44,756 nt of DNA from Bacteroidales bacterium (GTDB lineage Bacteria > Bacteroidota > Bacteroidia > Bacteroidales > Muribaculaceae): the NCBI GenBank assembly GCA_014800525.1, contig JAAVFV010000035.1, positions 1-44,756 on the forward strand, written 5' to 3'. Position 1 is the stretch's first letter; the number at the start of each line of letters is the position of its first letter. The position numbers and the translations under genes were made by a program. Positions 33,693 through 42,765 of the stretch are shown here, one piece after another. The notes beneath the pieces are model-generated. The model was not told the DNA's origin and made no database searches. It worked only from the letters and a program-made list of their open reading frames with translations.

Positions 33693-35762
33693 ATGGGAGA
33701 CATCATAAGACTATTACCGGATTCGGTAGCCAATCAGATAGCGGCAGGGGAGGTAATCCAACGTCCTGCCGCTGTGATTAAGGAGCTCGTGGAGAATGCA
33801 GTGGATGCCGGAGCCACGGATATCCGTATTCAGGTGGTGGATGCCGGAAAGACAATGATCCAGGTCATAGACGATGGCACGGGGATGAGCGAGACTGATG
33901 CCCGTATGGCCTTCGAGCGTCATGCCACATCTAAGATACGAAGCGCCGAAGATCTCTTTCATCTTAATACAATGGGATTCCGGGGAGAGGCGCTGCCCTC
34001 GATCTGTTCCATTTCGGAGGTCGATCTGCGAACCCGCACCGCCGATGCGCCCACCGGAACGCGTCTCCTTATAGAAGGCTCAAAGGTATTGAGTCAGGAG
34101 CCGGTTATGTGTGATAAGGGGACGGTCTTTACCGTGAAACGCCTTTTCTATAACATCCCGGCCCGGCGGAAATTCCTGAAATCCGATAGTGTGGAGCTGG
34201 CAAATATCATGCGTGAGTTTGAGAGGCTGGCCTTGGTGAATAATACGATCCGTATGCGGCTCGATACCGGTACACGTCAGATTGATCTTCGTCCGGGGAA
34301 TATGAAACAACGTATTTCCGAGATATGGAAGAATAATCTCGACATGCACTTGCTACCGGTAAACGTTGATACAAGTCTGATAAAGATAGAAGGGTTCATA
34401 TCGCGGCCGGAGGCAGCGCGAAGAAAAAATCCGCTGCAGTTTTTCTTTGTCAACGGACGCCATATGGTCCATCCATATTTTCGGAAAGCCGTATTATCCT
34501 GTTTTGAGAATCTGATTGCTACAGATACTCAGCCCAATTATTTCCTTAAATTCACGGTAGATCCCAATTCCATAGATGTCAATATCCATCCCACGAAGCA
34601 TGAGATAAAATTCGAATACGAGCAGCAGATATGGCCGATTCTCACAGCAGCTATAAAGGCAGCCTTAGGCAAATTCTCAGCCGTACCCTCGATTGACTTC
34701 GATGCGGATGCACTTGATGTGCGTCCGGCGCGCGCCGGAGAGATAGTGGAGGCGCCGGAATCAGTTTCTACTCATGATTATAATCCCTTTGCTCCGGCAG
34801 CGGTCTCAGATTTTATGCCCTCCATAAATTCCGGCTCATTTAAGGCTGAGCGACCACAGAAAAATTGGGAGAGTCTCTATGATAGTTTCAGGCGTGAGGC
34901 TCATAAGGAGAACTCAGGATTTTTCGGCGGTAGAGAGGGCACCCGGTTTAAGTCATCAGCTTCTTCAGGGGATGTATCTGATTCGGTCAAGGGATCCGGA
35001 GTCGCGGTTTTCCCGGGTTCTAAAGGCTTACAGAATGGCGATGTATCCGGGGGAGTATCTTTTTCCGGAATTAAGTCCATTGGCGAAACGGGAGAATCTG
35101 AAAGTATTTCAATTGAGGGTAATGATATGCAGGAATTCCCTGTAGCATCCCCGGATCTATTTGGTGGAGATGTGACGGGAAAGGCGATGTGTCTGCAATT
35201 TGCCGGACGATATATCATTGCTCCGGCCCGCGAGGGATTGATGGTGATCGATCAGCATCGGGCTCATCTGCGGATTCTCTATGAAGAATATATCGGAAAG
35301 GTGAGGGAGGCCAGAGTAGTGTCGCAGGGAATATTGTTTCCAGAGCCGATCACGCTTGATGAACAGCAGAGAAGCGCGATAGATGAGGCAGGGGATGATT
35401 TGCGAAGATTAGGATTTGAATTAGAATATGACGAAGGGGATACGTGGCGGCTCATGGCAGTACCGGCCATGATAGGGGAGACCGACGCAAAGGAGATTGT
35501 GATTCGGCTCTTAGACTCCGTGACTGAAGATTCGGTGAAATTCGGCTCCCGGAGTTCGGAAGGATTGAACGCCGTAGAGAAGATGGCCTTGACAATGGCT
35601 CGTGCCACGGCAATCCGCCGAGGTACTCCTCTGTCGGTAGCCGAGATGGAACATATTTTGGCCTCCTTGCTTTCCCTTCCTGACCCTGCCTATACCCCTA
35701 ACGGCAATCCGATATTCTGCATCCTCAAGGAATCCACCCTCGACCATCAATTCGAGCGCTAA
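33693..35762 (+). CDS. mutL: DNA mismatch repair protein MutL
   Basis: The 689-residue protein has the GHKL ATPase and transducer domains: RLLPDSVANQIAAGEVIQRP, KELVENAVDAGATDI, TMGFRGEALPSI and FFVNGRHM (about residues 1-330). A variable linker of about residues 345-500 is Ser/Gly/Glu-rich. The C-terminal dimerisation domain begins near residue 500 (GKAMCLQFAGRYIIAPAREG). The segment VIDQHRAHLRILYEEY sits where endonuclease-type MutL proteins have D-Q-H-A-x2-E-x4-E: here Arg replaces Ala and Leu is at the first Glu position, so strand-nicking activity is doubtful. It follows the OstA-like gene after 140 bases and ends before a strong bidirectional terminator. Confidence 0.94.
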   Translation: MGDIIRLLPDSVANQIAAGEVIQRPAAVIKELVENAVDAGATDIRIQVVDAGKTMIQVIDDGTGMSETDARMAFERHATSKIRSAEDLFHLNTMGFRGEALPSICSISEVDLRTRTADAPTGTRLLIEGSKVLSQEPVMCDKGTVFTVKRLFYNIPARRKFLKSDSVELANIMREFERLALVNNTIRMRLDTGTRQIDLRPGNMKQRISEIWKNNLDMHLLPVNVDTSLIKIEGFISRPEAARRKNPLQFFFVNGRHMVHPYFRKAVLSCFENLIATDTQPNYFLKFTVDPNSIDVNIHPTKHEIKFEYEQQIWPILTAAIKAALGKFSAVPSIDFDADALDVRPARAGEIVEAPESVSTHDYNPFAPAAVSDFMPSINSGSFKAERPQKNWESLYDSFRREAHKENSGFFGGREGTRFKSSASSGDVSDSVKGSGVAVFPGSKGLQNGDVSGGVSFSGIKSIGETGESESISIEGNDMQEFPVASPDLFGGDVTGKAMCLQFAGRYIIAPAREGLMVIDQHRAHLRILYEEYIGKVREARVVSQGILFPEPITLDEQQRSAIDEAGDDLRRLGFELEYDEGDTWRLMAVPAMIGETDAKEIVIRLLDSVTEDSVKFGSRSSEGLNAVEKMALTMARATAIRRGTPLSVAEMEHILASLLSLPDPAYTPNGNPIFCILKESTLDHQFER

Positions 35763-35829
35763 CTTGGTTTATTCCAACAGTCTGGATAAATAAAAACAAT
35801 ATCGGATTATAGTGGATGCAGAAATGAAA

Positions 35830-35871
35830 ATCCCCGGACTTTCCTTATCCAATCAAGGAAAGTCCGGGGAT
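35830..35871. terminator. Bidirectional terminator between mutL and malQ
   Basis: A perfect 17-bp stem (35830-35846 with 35855-35871, ATCCCCGGACTTTCCTT and its complement) with an 8-base loop. The minus-strand side is followed by TTTTCATTTC, and the stem separates two convergent genes. Confidence 0.9.
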
Positions 35872-35907
35872 CTATTATGGGAGATATATACTCCTTAGAT
35901 AGCAGGA

Positions 35908-38586
35908 TTAGCGGCCCGAGCCGAAAATCTTGGAGCGCATTGCAGAATTGAAGGCATCCTCCTTGAGGAGCTGCTCCACGGGGAGATGCATACGATAACG
36001 CCAGTAGTGCTTCGGATTTGCCGGAACATTGATCTGTTCATCGTTCGGATTCTCACGACGCAGACTGCCATCGGCCGACATCCAGTCCTGCAGAGGGAGG
36101 ATGCAGAGCATAGAAGGCGACTTAAGCTGAAGGTCGAGAATCTTATCGCAGATCCAGGGTTCAGCATAGAAAGGAGCCTCGCCATGCTCGCCAAGAATAT
36201 GGCGATAGAAACGGTTGGCCATCGCACGATCACTTTCCCACCATGCACGGATACCGGCCATATCATGAGTGGAAGTGGTGCAGACAGAATAATAGGGATA
36301 ATTCCAGGTATCACCAAATTCCAACGCCGGATTCTTAGGCATACGCTCGATCTCAAGAGTGAGAATCTCAAGCTGAGACATCACTGCCGGGACGCAATCG
36401 GGGATCATGCCGAGGTCTTCGGCACAGGTAAGCATCCAGGTCGAATCCAGGAGGGGCGGAAGCTTCCACATAGCCTTACCATACCAGAAATCATTGTGGC
36501 GATGGTAATAGAAATCGTTGTAGAGACGATTGAAGCACCAACGCTCGTAATCGTTCAGCATGCGGAACTGATAAGAGAACTGAGCCGAGATACGTGGATG
36601 ATAATGACCCGGTTTGTAGGGATCCTCAATGAAGAGTACATTGTCGATGATCGACATCAGGATATCCTCATACATTGAATTCTCCTCATTCTTCTCGTAA
36701 GTGGCGAATAGCTCCTCCACCTTACGCTGAGTGTCGACATACTCCTTCAATTTATAGCGGTCGCCACCGACGTGATCGAGGAAACGCTCCTTGAAGATTT
36801 CCTTGCGGTCGCCGAGCATCTCATCGAGCATCCATTCAAGAATGAGAGGTTTGGTCTGAATATCGGTATTGATCCAGAAATCATAATTATGGCGCATCTC
36901 CTCAGGCGAGAAGGGGAGGGCGGGATTGAAATAACCGAGCAGACCGTGAACGGCATCCATCGGAATCTCCCAGATACGGAAGAAGCCAAGGATGTGATCG
37001 ATACGATATGCATCGAAATACTCAGCCATTTTACGGAAACGGTTTTTCCACCACTGGAAACCATCGGAAGCCATAGCATCCCAGTTGTAAGTCGGGAAGC
37101 CCCAGTTCTGACCCATGATAGAGAAATCATCCGGTGGCGCACCGGCCTGGGTGTTCATGTTGAAGAGTTCGGGCTCTTTCCAGGCATCCACACTGAAGCG
37201 GCTGATACCGATAGGAATATCGCCCTTGAGCACTACACCCTTGCTATGAGCATAATCGCGTACGCCGCGGAGCTGACGATCAAGATGGAACTGAACGAAA
37301 TAGTAGAAACCGATTTCCTCGGCATTCTCCTTTACGAAAGCATCGACCTTCTTATCATCATATTTGGCCATATCCTCCCAGAGGTTGTTGTCAGGAGTAT
37401 TATAGCGATCGCGGAGCACACTCCATGCAGCATAAGGCTTCAGCCAATATTCATTCTTCTCTAAGAATTTCTTAAACTCATCGGAAATTAGAGTCTCGGC
37501 GCCATCCTGAACATAGATTTCATGAAGATATTCCTCCTTGCCGTTGTTGACAGCCTCGTAATCAATCTCCTCAAGAGCGTTGAGTTCCTGAGCGCGGTGT
37601 TTGAAATATTCGCGGCGGTCGGGATTCTGAAGAGTACCGACTTCCTCAAGGCGCACATACATGGGATGGAGCGCAAAAGTGGAGTTAGCCTTATAGGGGT
37701 ATGAATCCACCCAGGTACGGGTCATGATGGTATCATTGACGGGTAGCACCTGCAGAATCTTCTGACCTGTCTCGGCACACCAATCCACCATCTTCTTGAT
37801 ATCAACGAAATCGCCGACACCGAAATCATCCTCAGTGCGGATAGAGAATACGGGAATGGCCGTACCTGCACCCTTCCAGTTGGGCTTCGGATTAGCAAGG
37901 CGGCCGCTTTCAATCACTACGCGACGTCCCTGAGCACCGGTGTGGATACCATAGATACGGTTGGAAGTATTTTCCCAGCCTACTACCTCGCCGGAATCTT
38001 TCTTTATAATAACAAACTTATACTCGAACGGTACCTTAAGGCCTGCCATAGGCACATTCACCTCCCAGAGAGGATAGCGGGCATCGTTCATGCGGATAGC
38101 CTTAGCGGCATCCCAGTTGCCGAGAGCCTCACCCTCACCGGCAATAGCCACCACCTCATCCGGAGCCACCATCGGGGCCATGAGTTTGAAGCAGACAGTA
38201 TCGGGAAGAGCCTCAATCGGAGCATCGCGGTGCTCGCGATGGAGCATACCATCAATGAAAGCTGAAGAATAGAAAGGCTTATCTCCGGGCATATCATGCC
38301 ATGCATCGAAGAGGGCATAATCGCGGATTCCCTTACCGGGTTCGAAATGATGAGGCTCACCCCATTCGAATTTCCAGGCACGCTCCGGAGCCTTGACGAT
38401 AAAATGATAGTCGAACGCTTCGGGCTCCTTATCGAGCTCGAGGGTAAGCATCCATGTATCGGGGCTCACCAGGTCCATTTCCACCGCCTTATGCTCATCG
38501 CCATTTCCCAAGGCCGGAATGGCGCCGCATACATGGAGGGTTTCCCCCCAGTCGGTGTGGTAGTTGATTACGATTGAAATTTTCAT
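35908..38586 (-). CDS. malQ: 4-alpha-glucanotransferase with two starch-binding domains
   Basis: The 892-residue enzyme transfers alpha-1,4-glucan segments between malto-oligosaccharides (amylomaltase, EC 2.4.1.25, GH77). Residues 1-110 and about 125-245 are two CBM20-type starch-binding domains (TLHVCGAIPALGNGDEHKA; AIAGEGEALGNWDAAKAIRM). The GH77 barrel follows from about residue 255 (GTAIPVFSIRTEDDFGVGDF). Active-site regions are recognisable: AYRIDHILGFFRIWEIP with the Asp nucleophile, TCAEDLGMIPDCVP with the acid/base Glu, and TSTHDMAGIRAWWE. This CBM20-CBM20-GH77 plan is like plant DPE2 and Bacteroides MalQ. Length (about 890) fits. It is transcribed alone, with a shared terminator at 35830-35871; no clear promoter box is seen in the 114 bases towards nrdJ. 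Confidence 0.93.
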   Translation of the reverse strand: MKISIVINYHTDWGETLHVCGAIPALGNGDEHKAVEMDLVSPDTWMLTLELDKEPEAFDYHFIVKAPERAWKFEWGEPHHFEPGKGIRDYALFDAWHDMPGDKPFYSSAFIDGMLHREHRDAPIEALPDTVCFKLMAPMVAPDEVVAIAGEGEALGNWDAAKAIRMNDARYPLWEVNVPMAGLKVPFEYKFVIIKKDSGEVVGWENTSNRIYGIHTGAQGRRVVIESGRLANPKPNWKGAGTAIPVFSIRTEDDFGVGDFVDIKKMVDWCAETGQKILQVLPVNDTIMTRTWVDSYPYKANSTFALHPMYVRLEEVGTLQNPDRREYFKHRAQELNALEEIDYEAVNNGKEEYLHEIYVQDGAETLISDEFKKFLEKNEYWLKPYAAWSVLRDRYNTPDNNLWEDMAKYDDKKVDAFVKENAEEIGFYYFVQFHLDRQLRGVRDYAHSKGVVLKGDIPIGISRFSVDAWKEPELFNMNTQAGAPPDDFSIMGQNWGFPTYNWDAMASDGFQWWKNRFRKMAEYFDAYRIDHILGFFRIWEIPMDAVHGLLGYFNPALPFSPEEMRHNYDFWINTDIQTKPLILEWMLDEMLGDRKEIFKERFLDHVGGDRYKLKEYVDTQRKVEELFATYEKNEENSMYEDILMSIIDNVLFIEDPYKPGHYHPRISAQFSYQFRMLNDYERWCFNRLYNDFYYHRHNDFWYGKAMWKLPPLLDSTWMLTCAEDLGMIPDCVPAVMSQLEILTLEIERMPKNPALEFGDTWNYPYYSVCTTSTHDMAGIRAWWESDRAMANRFYRHILGEHGEAPFYAEPWICDKILDLQLKSPSMLCILPLQDWMSADGSLRRENPNDEQINVPANPKHYWRYRMHLPVEQLLKEDAFNSAMRSKIFGSGR

Positions 38587-38700
38587 GAAAGATATGTTGT
38601 GATAAAGTTAACGTATTAACTTGGTTTAGGACTATCAGTCTCCTCTAACGACTTCAAAACTAAATTAGGAATCGAAAGAGTGAACTGGAATATCGGTGAA

Positions 38701-41241
38701 TCAGCCGCACTTGGAAGTGCCGCAAGATGTGCAGATCAGACATCCCTCCTGATAGATCAGGGTCTCGCAACCGCAGTTGGGACACTTCTGACCCTTGGCC
38801 TCAGTGCCGTTGGGGAGATATTTCTTGAGAGCGCGTTCCACACCGTTTTTCCAGGTGTTGATATTGGTGGAGTCAAGTTCGAGGCTGCTCACAAGCTTCA
38901 GCACCTGATCAATCGGCATTCCATAACGCAGCACGCCTGAGATAAGCTTAGCATAGTTCCAGAATTCAGGATTGAATTTCTCCGAGAGACCCTCGATGGT
39001 GGTTTTATAGCCCCTTTTATTGATAAACTGAAAATCGTATCTTTTCTTGCCCTCGGAATCCACCACCTTGATGATTTTTCCCGAAGTGACACTCTTGGGG
39101 CAGAAGATGCCATCCTCATCATCTACGAGACCTGTGAAAATCTCATAAGGTTTTCCTCCGACCAGACCTACGAATGCAATCCATTTCTCCTTATTATTCT
39201 GGAAACGCACCACATCGGCCTCAAGTTCATTGGGACGCTTGTTGATATGCTCGTGAGCGGTAATGACAGGAGCCTGTTTATCTGAAGAACTTTTTACAGA
39301 CGCCAGAACATTATTGCGCGAACCGTCGCGATATACGGTGCACCCCTTGCAACCGGCCTTCCATGCCTCGACATATAGGTCTCCGACAAGCTCTTCGGTG
39401 ACATCGGCGGGAAGATTGATGGTGACACTGATGCTATGATCCACCCATTTCTGCACCGCACCTTGCATTCTTACCTTCTCAAGCCAATCGACATCATTGC
39501 TTGTGGCCTTATAGTAGGGGGAAGCTTTGACAAGATTATCGATTTCCTCAAGCGACATATTGCGTTTCGGCTCATAGCCCTTTATCTTCATCCATTCGAG
39601 GAATTTATGGTGATAGACAATATACTCCTCGAAAGCATCTCCCACATCGTCGATGAAATCCACATGGATATTCTCATCTGTGGGATTTACCTTGCGCTTA
39701 CGCTTATAGACGGGGAGGAACACCGGCTCGATTCCGGATGAAGTCTGGGTCATTATGGAGGTGGTGCCGGTCGGAGCGATAGTGAGACAGGCGATATTGC
39801 GACGACCATACTTCTTCATCTCCTCATAAAGCTGAGGGTCGGCCTCGCGCAGACGCGCGATGAAGGGATTATTCTTCTCTCTCTCGGCATCATACACCTC
39901 GAAGGCACCACGTTCGCGGGCCATTTCCACAGAAGCGCGATAATAGGCCAGAGCCAGCTGTTTATGAACTTCTGTGGAGAAACCCGTTGCCTCGGGGGTG
40001 CCATAGCGGAATCCGAGGGCAGCGAGCATATCGCCTTCGCCTGTGGTGCCACAGCCGGTGCGACGACCCTGAAGGGTCTTCGTACGAATTTTATTCCATA
40101 AGTTGAGTTCGGTCTGCTTCACTTCGGGAGTTTCAGGATCACTCTTGATCTTCTCAATGATGGCATCTATTTTTTCCATCTCGAGATCGATAATATCATC
40201 CATGATACGCTGAGCCTTTCCGACGTGCTCACGGAAAAGGTCGAAATCAAATTCAGCCTTATCAGTGAATGGATCCTTCACATATCCATATAGATTGATA
40301 GCCACAAGACGGCAGCTATCATAAGGACAAAGAGGAATCTCACCGCAGGGATTGGTGGAGACAGTTTCAAAACCCAGATCAGCATAACAATCGGGCACCG
40401 ACTCACGCTGGATAGTATCCCAGAAGAGGACACCGGGTTCGGCACTCTTCCAGGCATTATGCACAATCTTTTTCCAGAGGGCCGATGCATCAATATTCTT
40501 TGTTACAACCGGATGATCGGAGGAGATAGGAAACTGTTGGGTAAAGGAAGAGCCATTTACAGCAGCCTGCATGAAATCATCAAGAATTTTTACCGACACG
40601 TTGGCACCGGTGACCTTTCCTTCGGTCATCTTGGCATCGATGAAGCTTTCAGCATCGGGATGCTTGATGCTTACCGATAACATAAGGGCACCACGACGTC
40701 CGTCCTGAGCCACTTCTCGAGTGCTGTTGCTATATCGCTCCATAAAGGGGACCAGACCGGTGGAAGTCAATGCAGAATTCTTCACCGGAGTTCCTTTGGG
40801 GCGTATATGAGACAGATCATGACCTACACCCCCGCGGCGTTTCATGAGCTGCACCTGCTCCTCATCTATCCGGATGATACCGCCATAGGAATCAGGATGG
40901 CCGTCGAGTCCGATAACGAAACAGTTGGAGAGGGAGCCGACCTGGAGATCGTTTCCGATTCCGGCCATAGGGCTGCCTTGAGGAACGATATAACGGAAGC
41001 CTTTGAGGAGATTGAAAATCTCGGCCTCGGTCATTCCATTGGGGTATTTGCTTTCGATACGTGCTAACTCCGAGGCGATGCGATGGTGCATATCATCGGG
41101 AGTGAGTTCGAAGAAATTTCCGTCGGAATCCTTTAAAGAGTATTTACTGCTCCATACGCGGGCAGCCAGCTCATCGCCCTTGAAATATTCAAGAGCTTTC
41201 TGATACACTTGGTCGTAAGTATAGGTCTTATGATGTTCCAT
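38701..41241 (-). CDS. nrdJ: Adenosylcobalamin-dependent (class II) ribonucleoside-diphosphate reductase
   Basis: The 846-residue enzyme reduces ribonucleotides to deoxyribonucleotides with a B12-derived radical, so it works with or without oxygen. Cys107 in GSLSNCFVIG is the first redox Cys; the class II active-site motif is STNPCGEIPLCPYDSCRL; KRRGGVGHDLSHIRPKG, TGCGTTGEGDMLAALGFRYG and LTIAPTGTTSIMTQTSSG are family stretches. The C-terminal CPNCGCETLIYQEGCLICTS is a zinc-ribbon-like TSCPD tail ending CGTSKCG. The start is ATG 41241 (MEHHKTYTYDQVYQ); an in-frame TTG at 41259 lies six codons upstream. No cobalamin riboswitch is apparent in the leader. It is divergent from an AraC-type regulator. 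Confidence 0.94.
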   Translation of the reverse strand: MEHHKTYTYDQVYQKALEYFKGDELAARVWSSKYSLKDSDGNFFELTPDDMHHRIASELARIESKYPNGMTEAEIFNLLKGFRYIVPQGSPMAGIGNDLQVGSLSNCFVIGLDGHPDSYGGIIRIDEEQVQLMKRRGGVGHDLSHIRPKGTPVKNSALTSTGLVPFMERYSNSTREVAQDGRRGALMLSVSIKHPDAESFIDAKMTEGKVTGANVSVKILDDFMQAAVNGSSFTQQFPISSDHPVVTKNIDASALWKKIVHNAWKSAEPGVLFWDTIQRESVPDCYADLGFETVSTNPCGEIPLCPYDSCRLVAINLYGYVKDPFTDKAEFDFDLFREHVGKAQRIMDDIIDLEMEKIDAIIEKIKSDPETPEVKQTELNLWNKIRTKTLQGRRTGCGTTGEGDMLAALGFRYGTPEATGFSTEVHKQLALAYYRASVEMARERGAFEVYDAEREKNNPFIARLREADPQLYEEMKKYGRRNIACLTIAPTGTTSIMTQTSSGIEPVFLPVYKRKRKVNPTDENIHVDFIDDVGDAFEEYIVYHHKFLEWMKIKGYEPKRNMSLEEIDNLVKASPYYKATSNDVDWLEKVRMQGAVQKWVDHSISVTINLPADVTEELVGDLYVEAWKAGCKGCTVYRDGSRNNVLASVKSSSDKQAPVITAHEHINKRPNELEADVVRFQNNKEKWIAFVGLVGGKPYEIFTGLVDDEDGIFCPKSVTSGKIIKVVDSEGKKRYDFQFINKRGYKTTIEGLSEKFNPEFWNYAKLISGVLRYGMPIDQVLKLVSSLELDSTNINTWKNGVERALKKYLPNGTEAKGQKCPNCGCETLIYQEGCLICTSCGTSKCG

Positions 41242-41569
41242 GATTAAAGATAAACTCAAAACACTCCGCTATTGCAGACATGCAGGGTTAATGCGAGCGA
41301 TCCCGGTGAATAATTTCAATGTTTTGAAAGGTTGTGGATATCGCATTCGGAGGAGAGTGGTAAGATGCGGAGTATTTCAACTCAGAATCGTCTGCAAATA
41401 TCGGCAAAAAAATCCAATTTCGGGAAAAAAGAAATCGAAAAAAATTGTAATTTTGAAGAGCTCCGGACACAAATCAGGAGCTTAACCTCCAGGGCCCTGA
41501 GATGCATCCGCGAGAGAGATCGAGGGTATCTTTATTGTATTCAGAGTCTTAAGTAAAAAAACAGCAATA
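41242..41569. other. Divergent spacer between nrdJ and the AraC-type gene
   Basis: This 328-base spacer holds a TAATTTTG box for the AraC gene (41448-41455), a 6-bp hairpin (AGCTCC/GGAGCT) at about 41458-41487 just downstream of it, and no supportable ORF or recognised RNA motif. I looked for a B12 riboswitch on the nrdJ side and saw none. Confidence 0.5.
41448..41455 (+). promoter_or_regulatory. Candidate -7 box for the AraC-type gene
   Basis: TAATTTTG follows an A-rich stretch and fits TAnnTTTG. The start would be near 41462, leaving a leader of about 108 bases. No -33 TTTG is at the expected spacing. Confidence 0.45.
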
Positions 41570-42433
41570 ATGGATCAGCGACTTAATTATAATCTTCCAT
41601 TGCCCCGGGATGTGAATTCCATTCTTAAAGAAGAATTTTTCATGATAGAGCATGTCGGAGCCGATCTTCTTAAAAATATCACTGAGCCAATGAAATTCTC
41701 AGCCAATACCTGGATTTTCGTCCGCTCAGGCAAATGTCGGGCGGCGATAAGTCTGGTGGAGCATGAGATCTCAGGGCCGACATTTGTTTCGGTTCCTCCG
41801 TCGCATATCATGATTCCACGGGATTTTGATGAGGATTTCGATGCTGCGTTCATGGTGTTTTCATCGCAGTTTTATCATACTTTATCTATGTCGCTGGATA
41901 ATACGGGGATATCGGAGCTGATGGTGCGACATCCGGTGGTTAAGATTCCGGAGGGAGTGGAGGAAGAGGTGGAAAATTCACTCAAGCATATCCGTAAAGT
42001 TCTCAATAATTCCGAGAACCCATATGGCACACAAGCCGTGATGGGGGAAGTGATGGCGATGCTTTATGGAAGCCTCTATAAATGTTATGATCCTTATCGT
42101 GGGGAGGATACGGGGAAGACCGGCCGGATGGTAGCAAAGTTCCGGACGCTCGCTCAGAGTTACTACAAGACGGAGCGGGGGCTGGAGTTCTATGCTTCCA
42201 AGATTGGAGTGACGCCGAAATATCTGTCACGGACGGTAAAGGCCCAGACCGGATATACGGCCACGGAATGGTTAGAGAGATTCGTAATTCTGGAAGCTAA
42301 GGTATTGTTGAAGTCAACCAACATGACTATTCAGCAGATCGCCGAAGAATTGAATTTTCAATCGCAGTCGCTTTTCGGAAAATACTTCAAGAGCAATACG
42401 GGAATTTCTCCTCGTGAATTTCGTAATTCCTGA
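41570..42433 (+). CDS. AraC-family transcriptional regulator
   Basis: The 287-residue protein has an N-terminal sensing region of about 170 residues (cupin-like, with FVSVPPSHIMIPRDFDEDFD) and a C-terminal AraC/XylS DNA-binding domain with two helix-turn-helix motifs: LEFYASKIGVTPKYLSRTVK, then MTIQQIAEELNFQSQSLFGK followed by YFKSNTGISPREFR, the usual signature. The N-terminal region is typical of Bacteroidales regulators of unknown ligand. It is divergent from nrdJ and could act on that gene or on distant targets; nothing in the sequence decides. A 14-bp hairpin (42553-42584) is 120 bases downstream. Confidence 0.88.
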   Translation: MDQRLNYNLPLPRDVNSILKEEFFMIEHVGADLLKNITEPMKFSANTWIFVRSGKCRAAISLVEHEISGPTFVSVPPSHIMIPRDFDEDFDAAFMVFSSQFYHTLSMSLDNTGISELMVRHPVVKIPEGVEEEVENSLKHIRKVLNNSENPYGTQAVMGEVMAMLYGSLYKCYDPYRGEDTGKTGRMVAKFRTLAQSYYKTERGLEFYASKIGVTPKYLSRTVKAQTGYTATEWLERFVILEAKVLLKSTNMTIQQIAEELNFQSQSLFGKYFKSNTGISPREFRNS

Positions 42434-42514
42434 TCCTGTTTGGAAGCATATCTCATGCGGTAATCACTTCCGCGCATTCACACTTTCTGTGGGGTCATTA
42501 ATTGTGGGTGTCAT

Positions 42515-42522
42515 TAATTTTG
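42515..42522 (+). promoter_or_regulatory. Candidate -7 box upstream of a seven-codon ORF
   Basis: TAATTTTG followed by TGTGCTGC fits TAnnTTTG. It lies after the AraC stop in a short tandem repeat (GTCATTAATT at 42494 and 42510, period 16). A start near 42529 would put the hairpin at 42553-42584 into the leader of the tiny ORF at 42624. Confidence 0.4.
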
Positions 42523-42552
42523 TGTGCTGCAAATTTCGAAGGTACATAACGC

Positions 42553-42584
42553 GAACGCGGCGGGTCTCACGACTCGCCGCGTTC
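42553..42584 (+). terminator. Hairpin after the AraC gene; terminator or attenuator-like
   Basis: GAACGCGGCGGGTC (42553-42566) pairs with GACTCGCCGCGTTC (42571-42584), one pair G-U, loop TCAC, followed by ACATGTTTTCC. It may end the AraC transcript, or act on a transcript from 42515-42522. Confidence 0.65.
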
Positions 42585-42623
42585 ACATGTTTTCCATAAT
42601 ACTTAACTAACTAACCTAACATC

Positions 42624-42647
42624 ATGAAACGATTTACATACTTATAA
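42624..42647 (+). other. Seven-codon ORF, relic or leader peptide
   Basis: ATG 42624 begins MKRFTYL followed by TAA 42645-42647. It is preceded by CTTAACTAACTAACCTAAC, an AC/TA-rich leader like those before many Bacteroidales genes, and followed 50 bases later by a strong terminator. The N-terminus resembles the start of a signal peptide. It is either the remains of a deleted gene or a leader peptide; I cannot tell which. Confidence 0.35.
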
Positions 42648-42697
42648 CACAGGGTTGAGGAAAATAGTTCTGAGAATTTCAAAAAATTTTGAGTCTG

Positions 42698-42738
42698 AAA
42701 CGCCCCCGAAGCTGGTGATGAAAGCTTCGGGGGCGTTT
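42698..42738 (+). terminator. Strong intrinsic terminator
   Basis: A perfect 16-bp stem (42698-42713 with 42723-42738, AAACGCCCCCGAAGCT and its complement) with a 9-base loop, followed by T. It has no obvious full-length gene just upstream; the nearest is the AraC gene, 265 bases back, and the seven-codon ORF. Confidence 0.88.
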
Positions 42739-42765
42739 TTAAAGTTACCGGATGGTAAGAAGGAC

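Noticed and set aside
41242-41447. Possible cobalamin riboswitch for nrdJ
   Set aside because: No B12-box-like sequence or arrangement of stems is visible on the minus strand; the class II enzyme alone is not evidence.
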